Origin: Anseranas semipalmata
Taxonomy: Eukaryota > Chordata > Aves > Anseriformes > Anseranatidae
Length of the DNA: 64,000 nucleotides
Reading direction: 5' to 3'
NCBI GenBank assembly: GCA_013399115.1
Contig: VXAA01003916.1
Span: 1,081-65,080 of the forward strand
The translations under genes were made by a program, and so were the position numbers. Below, piece after piece: positions 15,783 through 28,700 of this stretch; the stretch's first letter is position 1, and every line of letters begins with the position of its first letter. The notes below the pieces were generated by a model. It did no database searches, was not told where the DNA came from, and saw only the letters and a program-made list of their open reading frames with translations.

Positions 15783-18657
15783 AGCTAAGCCTTAACAAAA
15801 TCCCCATGTTTGGGAAAGATAACACATATAGGCCTTCTAAACTGCTCGGCAGAAGCTTTCTCGTCCCCAGTAATATCCCTTTATTACCTCAGCTCGCTCC
15901 CTCCTTGAGGCCTTTCTCCTCCTAATGCTGCAAAACCACTTTGTGCTCTTAGCTCTGGTGACACAAGTTTGGGTTTAGACCACGCGAAGCTTCCAAAGGG
16001 TCTTTGCAAAAAGTGCTTTTAAAACAACAGCCTTCCCTCCACGCGAGGTCTCAGCTTTACCACTGTATCAGGTGTATTTATGCATAAGGCCCAGAAGGCT
16101 GGACTGTCACTCTGGAAAATATTTATCCATGCAGATATGGAAGATGCTAATTGCTGTACTGTACTTGTGGAGATACTATACACCGGCTGTACTTTATTCT
16201 GGTGCTGGTGCTCCACGGCAGATCTCCTAGGGTCTGTTCCCTCAAGCAGGGGCTGGCCTGTCTCTTGCTGACTGGCACTTACCCTGACAGCCCTGGCTAA
16301 GCTCCTCAGGCTCAGGGATGTCCCCGCTCTGCTGGATGCAATACCAAGCAGCAGTTGTTTCCTTTTACCAACCTCTTCCCAACACCCAGCAGATCTTTCT
16401 GTAGCTACCCACCATGAAATACCAGGAAAGAGCTGAAGTTGATGCAAAGGGCGGGTGGAGGCTGCTAGGTGTGAGCACAGGCTGAGAGCAGATCTGCTAA
16501 CACCGCAGGCACCCTGACACACCTCTGAGTTCTGCCCTCCTGGCCTCGTCCTGCTTCTCACACCTGCTTGGAGGGTGACCAGGCTTTCAACAACATGGCA
16601 TTTTGCAACTGGCACCAGAAATTGCAGCTCCTACCTGAGTTTTTCTTTTCCGATGCATAGCACAGTTAATAACGCAAAAAGACTTCCTCATTCAGGACAC
16701 AGGCAGGAGCAAGCCGTGCCCAGGGAGCACCAGCCTGCCCCAGCACTCTGGAGAGCAGGCTGATGCACCAGCCTGCAGAAGAAGAAAGCTCCTCAGCCCG
16801 TCCCTGCTCAAGGTAACCCAACCCTCCCAGGAGGCAATGAGGAGGCACAGATACGTTCCAGCCCAGGAGCAGTCACCTTGTCCTTCTCCTGGCTCTCCCT
16901 GAAGCCTCACCACCTGCCCTACCTGGCAGGAACACTAACATGTTTCCTTTGGCTTATATTCATGAGCATATCATAAAAAAGAAAAATAAGTTAAATTCCG
17001 GTGCTTAATCAGAGCTTTATGGATAGCTCTTATCAGCTCACAGTTAATGGCATCTTTGCTCTCCAGTGAAAGGTTAATAACTATATCTGCCCACCAGAAA
17101 TGGCATCGTCTAATCTTCGGATTAACTATGAGGAAGACAGCAGATGAGCCCAAAGGTGAATCTGCCAAAGGATAAAAGCAACTTGCGAGCTGCTTCAGGG
17201 AAAAATCTCGAGTAATTTATTGAAGGTCAAGGCCTCCACAGCCATTAAAGGAATCCCACACAAACAGTCCAGACGATTTTTCTCCCTACAATAATACACA
17301 GTAAGATTCTTGTGTCTTGTTTCCTAGGAGCTCTCTAGCATTTAACCTCCTCACCCACCACTCAATAGAGAAGACTTAGTTGTCCTCTCCAGCTTGGGTG
17401 TCTCTCCTGCAATGAGATCACATCACATGCTCCAGCTGCCCAGACCGTAACTCATCCCATTTCCCTATTACGCGATCATCTTCACCATGATGAAATCACA
17501 GCTCTTGACAAAACATCCCATACCCAGCCACTTCCAGTCTGAGCAGACATCCTCAAGGAGATAAATGCATCTGTTCTCACCCTCCCTTATTCCTTTGCCA
17601 TGCCAGGTCAGAAAGTGTATAAATTATCAATAAATTTGGTTTATACTCTAAATCCCAACCTCTTTTATGTTTGTGTCACCTTTCTCTCCCCACAGCCTTC
17701 TCACACTTGCTCCCTTGCTGTCACACTCTCTCATCCTCTGATGGGGCAGGGCTCACTGGCAGCAGAATTTATATTCTCCAGACACCATTCCCTGTGGGGA
17801 CCCACACTTCAGGCTCATCTTTGCACGGGCTGATGGAGCTCACTGCATCCCCAGGGACTCTCTACCTGCTGCCCACACTCACAATGCATGGATCATGTAT
17901 TTGCTTGTAGTTCTTGGAGGAGTGCCTAGAAAAACTTCAATTTTTTTAATAGAACATAATAGTTCCTATTGAATTTCGCCTTTGCAAGCACACTGACACA
18001 AACAGCAAAGCAGAGCCAGTACACAAGTTTCACTTCACTGCGCAACATTTGGCAGCTGCTAGCATTGGAGTCCATGGAATGTGTTGGTAGAGAAGAAACG
18101 TACCTCGCAATCGATTCAGCTACAAACATCTAATGCAACACTCACAGCATGCCCTGTTCCTGGGGGAGGCTGATTCTGGGCTTAGCCCATGAATCAGACG
18201 AGTAACTCCTGCCTACGTCCAGTGGCACAGCTACACAGACCAAGTGGCATAACACCAAGTTCTTAAAGCCTGCCTACTTCTCCACCTCCTGCTTCCTTAC
18301 CCACGAGTTCTCCTGCTTTTATCGCAAACTCCTAATGATCAGGGAACAAAGTTGTACGTAAGCATTTCACATTTACTGCATATTTAAGGACAGGTTACAG
18401 ACTATGCACTACTGCAAGCTTTTCTCTGGTGTTCAGGAAAAGCAAGTTACAGCTGCTTGCAAGTCCCAGAACTGCATTCTTCCTGACCCAGGTCTCTCAC
18501 ATGCTCATTCTTCACACAGTAGGCAACTTCCTGCTGTCACTTCTTTACTGCAAAGTCCTCAATAAAGGGAGAAGCATGAAAATAATGGAGAGAAGCACAG
18601 AACAACAGCTGCACAAGAAAAGCTATCTTTTTAGGAGCCATAAAAAAGAATGGAGGT
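15783..18657. other. SARM1-SLC46A1 intergenic / 3' UTR region, no gene seen
   Basis: AT-rich sequence between two converging genes. Open frames are short and resemble no family I know. Part may be distal 3' UTR of SARM1 (+) or SLC46A1 (-). The stretch at about 16930-17180 is low-complexity free and rich in TAAT, TTATC and GTTAAT-type motifs; it may be a regulatory element (see findings). Confidence 0.5.
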
Positions 18658-18663
18658 TTTATT
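18658..18663 (-). terminator. SLC46A1: SLC46A1 polyadenylation signal candidate
   Basis: Minus-strand AATAAA about 1.3 kb downstream of the SLC46A1 stop codon. If used, the 3' UTR is 18.65-19.98 kb. Another minus-strand AATAAA occurs at 17216-17221, so the real end is uncertain. Confidence 0.4.
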
Positions 18664-19984
18664 CATTCTGGTAGTAATGTGTCTGCTAAGCAATTTCACA
18701 GTAAGAACATTATTGCATACATCTGAACACTGTGTGCAATGCAGTGTACACAGAACTGCTGGTTTATGGCAGTCTGAAGAAAATAGGATTGAAACAATAC
18801 AGTTAATGCTTTGAAAAGAACAATTACAAATACTATGAACACTCGAGTTTGCTTGCTGGCATCAACATATCCTGAGAAGGGCAGCAAAAGTGAGGTCAGT
18901 GACACAAAATCATGCCCAATAAAACAAAAAAAATTTACCTCTGAAGACACCAGTCCTGCCCCCTTACCCGACAGCACTGTGTGTTGATGAGGAAGGACTG
19001 CTTCTGGTTCCACCATGTGATTTCATGTGACACTAGGGCACATTTATCAAAGTTGGGGCCTCAAATTTATAATTTAAGGGTCTTCAGTTAGGGGGGTCCA
19101 ATTTTGTTAATTTTAGCCTCAAGTCTGTTAGTTTTGGCCACTGTCAATTAAGGCACCTACTTGTACCTTAGTATTATCACCCAAGCTATTACTTCTCAAA
19201 AGGACCTCTGAAGTCCTGGCCTGAGCTGCATACAGACAGGCAGGACACGCCACTGGCACTCGTAACAACTGCACTTCAGGCATCATATTTTCTCCCTCGA
19301 ACACCTGTAACTTGGGAAGTTAAAGCTAGCTTAGTGAATAAGGACAGCAATAGCACTCCCATGGAAAACTACTGCTCATCGTAAGGATTTTTGCAGGAGC
19401 CTAGTCTGGCCTGCAACATTCCTATGACTTTCAGTCACAACACAGTGATTTGGAGCACAGACCCTCCTCCTCAGCAGAACACTACTGGGCTACCTCTGCT
19501 CAAGTCCTGCACTGCAGGCTTTGGTCTGGGCCTCACCCACACCAACAGCTCATCTGCTGCACACTGTAGTACTCAGAGGGGAGTATGTTTGGCAATTAAA
19601 CCAGAATTCAGTCCTCTCTCACCACTAAAAGCATGCCACATTATCTACACACACCCCCTCCCACCACCACCCCGCCTCACAAACCAAACCAAAACACTGA
19701 CTGGCCTTGCAAATGGCCAACAGCTTTTACTCTTGATTGGCTTTTGAGTCCTTTGGGTTTTCTCTGACAGATGAGCCAACACAACGGCAAGGAGGCATTC
19801 ACATCTGCAAATCAAGTTCCTTCTGGCAGTCAGAGCCATGATTTCCAACAATCTGGCATTTAAAAATTAGTAAGGACGACCAAGGCGTCCCTCAAACACT
19901 AATCTGTTCTTCAAGGGAAGAATAAAGAGCAGTCTTCAGATGGACGCTGCCAAGCCAGCCAATTCCTGGTTGCTAAGTTGCTGC

Positions 19985-22900
19985 TCAGCCATCTGCAGGG
20001 GACAGGGAAGCATCTGAGAAGTGACTGTACTCAAGGTTTGAGTCCCAGATTTCTATCCACCTAAAAAAGAAAGAAAGAACAGCTAGCGCCTATGAAGGCA
20101 CACTAGGACTTCACTGAATGAAGCGCTGAGTTTTAAAGTTTCAAAGGAACAGAACAAAATGATCTTGCCAGGAGCTGTTGCACTTCTCCCACAAATCCCA
20201 GCACATTCTCTCCCCCAGGGCTAACCAGGCGATTCATTTTCTGTGACACAACTTTTGCTTTAATTCATAGAGAAACAACAGGAAGAGAGACTCCTAAGAG
20301 AGCTCCATCTCTTCCATAAAGGAGAACTAGCAAATTCAACTCCAGGCTTTGGATTCTATTCTGAGGGTGGAGTGAGACTTTGAAGCAATTTGAGCATATG
20401 CAGCCACAGTACTCGGGTTGCAGGTTTATCACTAGGATTCAGTTGCCAGAAGAAATGGACCCGCATCTGCTCATTGGGGCACTAAACGCCCTCCCATAAG
20501 CATAACTGAAAATACACCTTAAAAAATGCAAGCACCTATCCTAAGTCTAAATAGTATTTTTTTATATTACACTTCACAGGTCCTATGGCAAAGTTTAGAA
20601 ATTTGAAGTAACTTACCCAACAATAGCTGCTGGAATAAGAAGAATTATAGCCCCAAAGAGAAAGGGGAATCCCCTCATGAAGTGCAAGCTGGAAGGGTAG
20701 AGAGAGTTGAACACTCCTGTAGCCACAAGTGAACACAGCCCTTCCACACAGGCGACAGACGCAAAGAGAGCACCTGCAAAAGATATATGAGGTTAATGGT
20801 GAGATAGCCCTGCCTGCAAACCACCAGCTGAAAGGTCTTTACCATGTCACCTCCTTCGGTGGGATTCTGGGAACTTTTCTAAGGGTTTGCACTTCTGATC
20901 AGAGAGCTGGTGTCTGCGTTGTCAAGCATGGTGAGGCAAGGAGCAGAGACCAGGCATACTGTACTGGCCCAGCAGGCCAAACACGTCAAGCTCAGCTTCT
21001 GTGTAGGAAATATCAACTTATTGACCTCCAGAACTGGTATCACAGGAGCTGACCAGGGACATTATCTATCAGCTGGATTATAAACATTTTAGAAAGGGCT
21101 ATCTAGATCTGTTTACTGCCGGGCACATCTTATCACTTGTTAAACATTAAGTACAGCAGAAGACTGCATTTTATAGGCTTAGCATCATAAATCTGATATC
21201 AATAGTGTGCCACCTTCATTCTTTGGGTCTTTCCCATCTCACATCTCTCCTCCCCTCTCTCTGCCCGCAGAAGTATTCCTGTGTAGTCTGTAACAGCAAG
21301 TGTAAGCTCTTCAGATGAATTACTGGAAGAAAGGCAAATACGCTCCTCCTAGGGGTTATCCATGATCTTTCACCATGGTCAATAATATAACCCTCTAACA
21401 ACACTGAGTTTCTTCCCACTGTTACTGATCTACAGAGAAGAGTCATGGCCAGGGAAATCACTGATTTCCGCTTGCTATATAATCCGTTTTAACTCTTGCT
21501 CCTCATAGAAGTTTTGGAAACAAACAGATGAGTGGATGATCTATTCCTGAGCTTGAACACAATGCTTATCATCTTGCTTTCATTTTTGCCCTTATCTTTA
21601 AAATGCAGTGAGTCTAAACGGATGAAAACTGACAACTATTCTGAAAAATTAAAATGTCAGCCTGGCCCTGAGGGTGAATGCACGGCCACAGGAGTCCAAA
21701 GAAGCTAGGGAAGTCCTAATCTCCCATAGCAGTTTGGTTTCAATGTTCCACAAAGACAAGCATTTCAGGAACTGCCTTAAGTGTACTGGCTAACTCCTTA
21801 CCCTGTTCTGTCTCACCAACCAGCTTGGAGAGCTTGGCTCTGATGACCGGAGTAGCTGCCATGGAAAGGAACAGAATTCCATAACCTGTAAGCAAGATAC
21901 AGCATATTAGGAAGAGCTCGGCTGAAGTTGTATTGACTTAAAATAAAGTCTCCAAAATCAGTCCCAGGAACCTGAAGCTCCAGGCAGTTTCTCCCTGCTA
22001 CCTTCCAGTCCCATTTACCCTCCTGCATCTCACAATGCACTTTCATCTGTGCCTGCAGTGTAATACAGCTGTTTGGAAACCTCTTATTCTAGGGACTATA
22101 TGGTTGCAGTGTCAAATTCAGTGTCTGGCCAACTTTGCTGTTAGCAAGTCATAGTTTTGTTGGTACATTGGCTGAAATGGAGACAGAACTTCCTCCACCG
22201 TCTTGAACTCCCAGAAGCACACTGTCCTCTTGCATCTACTGGCATCTATAAGCTAAGACCCCGAGATATAGGGATTTAAGAATCTGTCATCACCTGTAAA
22301 CATCAGTGGTGTTGTAGTAGCAAGAGAAATCACAACCAGTCCAGAAATATTGGAAATCAATCCTATCTCTGCCACCCAGGTGTCTTCAAGGCACAGCTGC
22401 AGCAGCCGCAGCCCTCCCAGGCTGCTCAGGTAAGCCAGGTAACTGGCAGCTGAGCCGTACCCGATGAGATCAGAGGCCCAGCAGAGAGGGGAGCCAAGTT
22501 CATACAAAACATAGAGGTCCTTGGTTCCAAAATGTACAGTGACAAGAAGAAAGAAAGCCACGGAGTAAAGGGCAAGCTTCCGCCTGGAGCTCTGGTGTTC
22601 TGGGGCCGTATACAGCCTGTAGACAGCCTTGTAGTGACTGAGCGTCAGCAGCTTGGCTGGTTTCCGCTGCTTCACTGATTCCTGAAGACAGAAAGCAGCA
22701 TAGAGAGCAGCAGCGAGGCTGGCGGCAAGCACAAGCCAAAAGGGGTTGATGTACCCCTGTGCTTTGCGCCACTGGCCACCACCGATGCTGGCCAGCATGC
22801 CCGCTATGCCGAGGCAGGCCTCGAGGATGGCGACGCGAAATGTACGTGCGTGCTTGTTGCTGGTGTCAGCTGCGTAGGCAAAGCAGCTGGCCAGGATCAG

Positions 22901-23146
22901 GTTGTAGTCTCCCAAGAGGCCGCTCAGAACGCGTCCAAGGAGAAAGTAGGCGACGTGCAGCTGCAGGTACATGACGAGAAGATAGATGGCCGCTTGTATG
23001 GCCATACCTACCGCCGGCAGGATGAGTGCCGGACGGCGGCCCACGCTGTCGCTCCATGGCCCGAAGAGAGTCACGGAGAAGAGACCCACGAAGAAGCCCC
23101 CGAGGTTGATGTAGAGGTTCCAGTGGGAGACCAACGCTTCCACCTC
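19985..23146 (-). CDS. SLC46A1: Proton-coupled folate transporter, coding exons 2-5 (exon 1 missing)
   Basis: H+-coupled folate symporter (PCFT) of the major facilitator superfamily, acting at the apical membrane of proximal intestine. Exons in transcript order (-): 23146-22294, 21885-21802, 20773-20617, 20060-19985 (TGA stop). They encode 389 aa from EVEALVSHW to the C-terminus, about the same as this part of the 459-aa human protein. Family features are present: the TM2-3 loop SDSVGRRP (human D109/R113 region), the TM5 glutamate in [11 protein letters not shown] (human E185), TVHFG in TM7 (human H281), TPLMFTG, and [17 protein letters not shown] (human R376). Splice sites and phases are consistent throughout. 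Exon 1 (about 70 aa in human: N-terminus, TM1 and the glycosylated loop) is not found. It should lie upstream of 23146 and most likely falls in the N gap at 23260-23347. The open frame running 5' of exon 2 to 23365 is intron plus gap and should not be used as the N-terminus. Confidence 0.95.
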
Positions 23147-23159
23147 CTGAAAGAGAAAC

Positions 23160-23530
23160 ATGCGTGAGGGCCTGGGCCGGCACTGCCCAGCACGGCCGGG
23201 TCTGCCGAAGCCCAGAGCGCTCCGGGGGGGGAGCAGCAGCACCCCTCCGTCGCCCCCCGNNNNNNNNNNNNNNNNNNNNNNNNNNNNNNNNNNNNNNNNN
23301 NNNNNNNNNNNNNNNNNNNNNNNNNNNNNNNNNNNNNNNNNNNNNNNCGGGCGGAGAGACGGCACCGCCCGGCCCCGGTCCCGGCTCCGCCCCGCGCCCG
23401 CCCGCAGCCCCGGGCTGGCCCCGGGACGGCAACGGGAGGCCCCGGCCGGTGGCTGCGTGGCCTACGGGGGGACCGCAGGGGCCTCGCACCCCGCTGCCGG
23501 TTTTCCTCCGGCAGAAGGAGGAGGGGATTC
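23160..23530. promoter_or_regulatory. SLC46A1: GC-rich CpG island at SLC46A1 5' end
   Basis: Very GC-rich, CpG-dense sequence on both sides of the N gap, standing in AT-rich surroundings. Position at the 5' end of SLC46A1 suggests promoter plus first exon. Minus-strand reading left of the gap ends in a clean acceptor (tttctctttcag) for exon 2. The right side resembles GC-rich 5' UTR or promoter and encodes nothing like the PCFT N-terminus. Confidence 0.65.
23260..23347. other. Assembly gap (88 N)
   Basis: Run of 88 N inside the CpG island of SLC46A1. GC-rich first exons of bird genes are often lost in assemblies; SLC46A1 exon 1 is absent elsewhere in the window, so it probably lies here. The real size may be larger than 88 bp, since exon 1 coding alone is over 200 bp in human. 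Confidence 0.98.
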
Positions 23531-25740
23531 GTGGTGCGGGGCTGGCGGCTGCGTCCCCACGGGACAGGCAGCTCTCAAGCCCGGTTGGGTCACTTAATGG
23601 TAATTAAAGGCATTTAAACTTAAAATCTGATTTTGTTCTTATCTCCAAGCTGGAATCAACTCTTCAAATATGCCAGAACCTGGCAAATGTCTCAGCAGCG
23701 TGTAACCAATTGTATTAGTTTGCAGCACAGTAGAAAATATTTCTTTTCCTAAAGGACAAAATAACAGGAACTGTAACATACAAGAGGTGTTGTTATTAGG
23801 TTTGGTCTGCCTCGAAGAGCAGACCTGTAAGCAAAGACCAAGCCATTCTTCAAATTCAAAGAACACAGACTATTGGATTAACCAGTTTACATAAACTGGA
23901 GTAGTTCCAAATTAATGTAAACTGGCATCACTGCTTCAGCACCATTGAGGGAGTGCTAAGCTCCAACAATTTCCCCTGAAGACAAACCATTCATTTTGCA
24001 GTAACAGACTTACTGAGCTCACTTATAGCATCTTTGGAAGTAACAGGACGAAAAGTGGCGGTGGAAACAAAAGGCAAGGTTTGTTAGCTGAGGTCCCTTT
24101 GCACAGCTACTTCCCTCCCATAGACAACACTGCAGCTGGAGGCCAGCCTTCATGCTACAGAGCTGTGAAGATGAGAGGTTTCCTTTCAGACTTGGATTGC
24201 AACCTTAGGACATAATGGAAAGTAGAAAAAAATTACTTTGCCAGTGGCTGACTTTGTCACTGCACCTTTTCAAACACTAATTCAACATTAAGTGGATGCA
24301 AAAATGTGGGGAATATAATTCATTTGAAAGCTTTTTCTCATTCTTCTTGTACCAAGGGTGAAATGCTAGAGCTCAGGATTGGCGGTTATTTAACAGGATG
24401 CTGTTTCTTGTGAGCAATGTGCCCTAATCAAGCTTGCGAGAGAGCTGTGAGTTTGCATCTCTGGCAACTGAAACCCCACTGTTTTTCAATCATAAGCACA
24501 TTACTGAAAGAAAACTAGCCCCAGCAGAAAAGGGATAAGAGAGAGGAACAGCAGAAGCTCTTTGTGCAGCTGACATCAGATGACCTAATGTCTTTGCTTC
24601 TCCTCTCTCTCTGTTTGACTAAGCTATAAACAGAGCTGTGACAATTAATACCAATAAAATGGAAACATTATCATCATTATCTGAAGTATGCACTTGCATA
24701 ATCCACCAAATAAACACAACAAAGTGTCATTAACAGCATGCTCCCTTTGGAATTAAAAACTTCAACTCAGTTCCTGTGTATTTACAGAACCAAATAATTC
24801 ACTGCTTGTATCTTGGAAGTTTCTTGCAACCGGGACAAAAATTGCTACTAATTTCCTAGTAGCACTTGAAAAAAAAAATTACCCTGCAAGCTACGAAAGC
24901 TGTGCCTAAAAACCTGCCAGACAAGAAAGGTGGAAAAAAAAAATACCCTGATGTTTACAAATTTTTGCATTGTGGCCAAGTCTTTCCCAATCCATACCCA
25001 TTCAGATACAACAGGCTATGCCAGAAAATGTTATTAGTTTCCCTCTTGGCCCTAACCATTTCTTATAACATACCGGGTTATCATGTGGCAGGAACTGAGT
25101 TCTGACCAGACCTTACCATTTCCTTTGTTACTCTTTAAACAGAGTAGAAGAAAACTGTCATGAGGCTGGTCCTCAGCTTGCACAACCATGGGCACCCCTG
25201 TGCTCAGGTGGTAAGGACTGTAAATCCCTTTCTGAAAGGGGACCGGATGTGGCATCCGATGACAGGAGCTCTGCTCTAGTGGATTTTGCTGCCCAAAGAA
25301 TTTCCCAGTGGATACAATGATGTTTACATGACTTTTTGTGTAGCTGTTCCTAATCTCCATATTTGAGGGTTACATATAAAAATGTGTTTTTCAATATTCT
25401 ACAATATTTTAAAAACATTTTTAACTTATTGGAGAGGGAATAGTTTCTCTTTTTATGGGAGGTGCCTATTCCAAGAAGACATTATGAAAGACCAAAACTT
25501 TAATATTCTTTAAATACAGTGTAGGACCTTTCAGGATGCTTTTAAAAGACTACTTGGCCCACAAGGAGTTAATTCTGTCCTGGATTTACTCGTTATCAGA
25601 AAGGTCGTCTTAAGAAAGTTCCCGATCTGACACTCTTTTGCTGTCCCCTCCCTTCTTTGTTCTCTTCCTTCTTTCTCTGATTACAGTTCCAAAAACAACA
25701 CCCAGCTGCCAGAGGTCAATGTTTAATATCCTCCGGTGCT
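23531..25740. other. SLC46A1-SLC13A2 intergenic region
   Basis: About 2.2 kb of AT-rich DNA between two divergent transporter genes. No coding sequence was recognised. The part at about 24590-24770, rich in AATAAA, TTATC and homeobox-like TAAT motifs, looks non-random but is not a known repeat to me. The rest shows nothing I can name. Confidence 0.5.
25715..25727. promoter_or_regulatory. SLC13A2: HNF1-like site just upstream of SLC13A2 TATA box
   Basis: GTCAATGTTTAAT matches GTTAATNATTAAC at 9 of 12 specified bases and ends 13 bp before the TATA box. HNF1 factors drive many kidney and gut transporter genes, so the spacing is suggestive. It is a weak match; binding is inferred. Confidence 0.3.
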
Positions 25741-25747
25741 TATATAG
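25741..25747 (+). promoter_or_regulatory. SLC13A2: TATA box of SLC13A2
   Basis: TATATAG, 51 bp upstream of the last base before the ATG. Transcription would start near 25770, leaving a 5' UTR of only about 25-30 nt before the ATG in CAGCACCATGG, which has a good Kozak context. Confidence 0.6.
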
Positions 25748-25797
25748 TCCCCAGGAGCCGAGCTCGGGCCTTTCAGCACTGGGCCAGCTCCAGCACC

Positions 25798-28700
25798 ATG
25801 GCTGGCTTCTGGCAGATGACCCTAGCCTGCAGGAAATACCTGATCACAGTGCTAGTGCCCCTTTTGTTTCTACCTCTGCCCCTGGCTATTCCTACCAAGG
25901 TAAGAACCTTTTAAATTGAATTTGAGAGTCAAATCTCTCCTTAGAATTGTTCCTGTTAAGTGACAAAGCTGAAGAGAACATGCAGATTCTTTCTTAGAGG
26001 CATTTCCTTCATTTATTGCTTGAAGATCCTTTTGTTCTGAGCAGACCTAACTGCTTCCCACCTGACTTACCAAAGCACTTTCTATGCTGAAGCTTGTACC
26101 CATGAATCTAATTTACCTTCTGAGGCCCAATTTTAATCCCCCTTCTGATTTTCTAAAGGTATCCAGTCCACATCCTCTTTTAATGTTTTTTTTCTCATTG
26201 TTGTTGCCAGATAGAAGAGACATTTTTCTCAGTCAAATGGATAAGGCAATCTGATACATAAGGAAAAAATAAGATGTATTTCACTTTTTCTTTTTTAAGC
26301 ATTATTTATGTAATAATCTTTCCAAACAATGATTTAAAATGTCAAGTTTTGGAAGACACATCACTTAGAATTCCTTCAGAAGAAGTTAACTGCAAAAAAC
26401 TGTAGTAGTAAGGCAAGTATTTCTGAACCATTGATCATTTAAATACAGCACTGAGAGCAGGCAGAGTGCCAGCATTTGGATTATTCTTCACTCTGGCTTT
26501 TTTCTCCCACTCCCTTCATGCAGACAGATCTAATCTCTGGTCTTCAGGTCTGTTATTCCAGTCCCAGTATCATTAAACAGCTAGTCCCAATCCCCTCTCC
26601 TGTCACTACTGCTCTTTGGATGTCAAGTCCTACCTCTTTCCTCCGGTCTGCGCCTGCCCGCCTGTCTCCTGATCCCTGCTGACTCCCAGTTTCCTCCTTG
26701 TTCCTCGCAGCTCTTTTTCTCAGTGTTTTCAGAGACTTTCTGGAGCTACGGCCAGAGGATTGCAAGCAAGAACAATAGAGTGGCAGTAGCATGAGGTGAA
26801 ATATGGTAACTGATCAGGCATGTCCTCCTACTCCCCTCCTATGCAAATAAAATAGCTTAAAGTATCACTTAAAAGCTTACTAAGAAGAAAAAAAAAAAAA
26901 AAAAGGACTTTTTTTTTTCTTGCTAATTAACTTTGCATAGGCAAAAGTGTTACTGAAGGAAGCTAAAAGAGATCTGGATCATAAATGTTCTAAAGAGGCC
27001 GGAAATAGAGTTGTTTTTCCGGAGGCTATTGATTCATACTTATTTGGTAGAGTCATTGTTACCATACAGTAAGTCCTTGGTATTGCCAATTGTTGGTACG
27101 ACTTGTCAGTCTTGCTTCAGTTCCTATTTGAAAATGCCTGTCTGGTTTCTATGTAGTCTGTTACAACACAAAGATTTAAAAGGTTCTGGACACACTTTTC
27201 TCCTTGTAAACTGTAAGAAGCTTTCTGGTGTTAGAATTGTGCATTGTGGCACTGCTACATCAGAAAAGCTGGTACTTCAGCATGCAGTCATAAACAGATA
27301 ATTTACTTGATGGAATTTTACATTTTTCTACTCTGTTGGGCTATTAACCTGTCTATAATGACATAGCACTGGAGACTAAACTACTATAAATGAGAGCAGA
27401 CAATGCTAAAGATTTCATCCAAAGACAGAGGAATGAGAAAGCAGCTTTCCTTACAGGACCACTGAACAGGACCACTGACTTTGTGAATAGCCTTATTCCA
27501 GCTTTTACTGTGAGCCTTCAGTACAAGGAATCCAGGTTGTTGAACTTACCTGGGGTTCACCTGGGCCATGTCCTGAAACACGCAGAGAAAAAGGTGGAGA
27601 AACCTTGACTGGATCAATGATTCTTTCTGCAACTCAAAGACAGAAATAAATAAAAAGAAAATACTAGCATCAGCAAAATCAAGAAATCTGTGCAGGGACA
27701 GCCAATCTCTTATTATAAAGGGTTAAGTCATCAATTTGTTTCTTTTCCTAAGTTTCTTGTCTTTCCCCATCGAAGGCCCCAGTCTTTTCCTTGCAGTTCT
27801 GATAAGGCTGTTGAATAGTTTGTTATTTGATTAGGATCTGCATAGGTAGGGGGACAGACAGGAGAGAAAGACAGAAAATAACCTTTTCCCAAATCCCTTT
27901 ATCAGGCAATGAATATAATTAGGGGCTGTTGCTTTATCAAAGCCTAAGTGAGATGTACAGTCTGTTCTGATTGCATGTACTTTCCTTCTAACAGGAGGCC
28001 CGATGTGGTTATGTCATCATACTGATGGCACTGCTCTGGTGCACAGAAGCCTTGCCGTTGGCTGTCACAGCACTCTTTCCTGTCCTGCTGTTCCCGCTAA
28101 TGAATATCATGGATTCAACAACAGTAAGAGATCTGGGTCTTGTTTGCCTATGTATTTTTTGGTAATCTTTTATTTTGGGATTATTTCCAGGGTGATTTCC
28201 AGAGTGTGGTGCAAAGAGGAGAAAACTGCACTGTTACACGGGCAATCACCTGTCCTCTTCATGGAATAGAACTTGCATGTGTCTAGAGTGAACTCTGGGT
28301 GGAGCTGCTAATCTGAAATCAAAGCAAATTCATTGATCACACCCAATCCACAGTTAATGTACTAATGTCTTTAGGACAAGATCCTCCCTCAGAAAACACC
28401 TTCTCTCTAAACATTGGCTTCTTATCACTATTTCCTCTCCCTTGCTCCATGTTGCAGGTCTGCAGGGAGTATCTGAAGGACACCAATATGCTTTTTATTG
28501 GGGGACTGCTGATGGCCATTGCTATTGAGAATTGGCACCTACACAAGCGCATTGCTCTGCGGGTCTTGCTAATCACTGGTGTCAAACCAGCCCTGTGAGT
28601 AACAGTCATGAAAATGATGTGGGATAAAGGACTTCGTGGCATTAGTTCCCATCAGAGTTGCTTGAAGTCTCCTATGTGAATCTGCAAATCATGTCCTAAA

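Noticed and set aside
22253..23365. Single 370-codon frame for SLC46A1 including the N gap
   Set aside because: The part upstream of 23146 is intron and N bases, and the part below 22294 runs past a splice donor. The family sequence supports exon limits 22294-23146.
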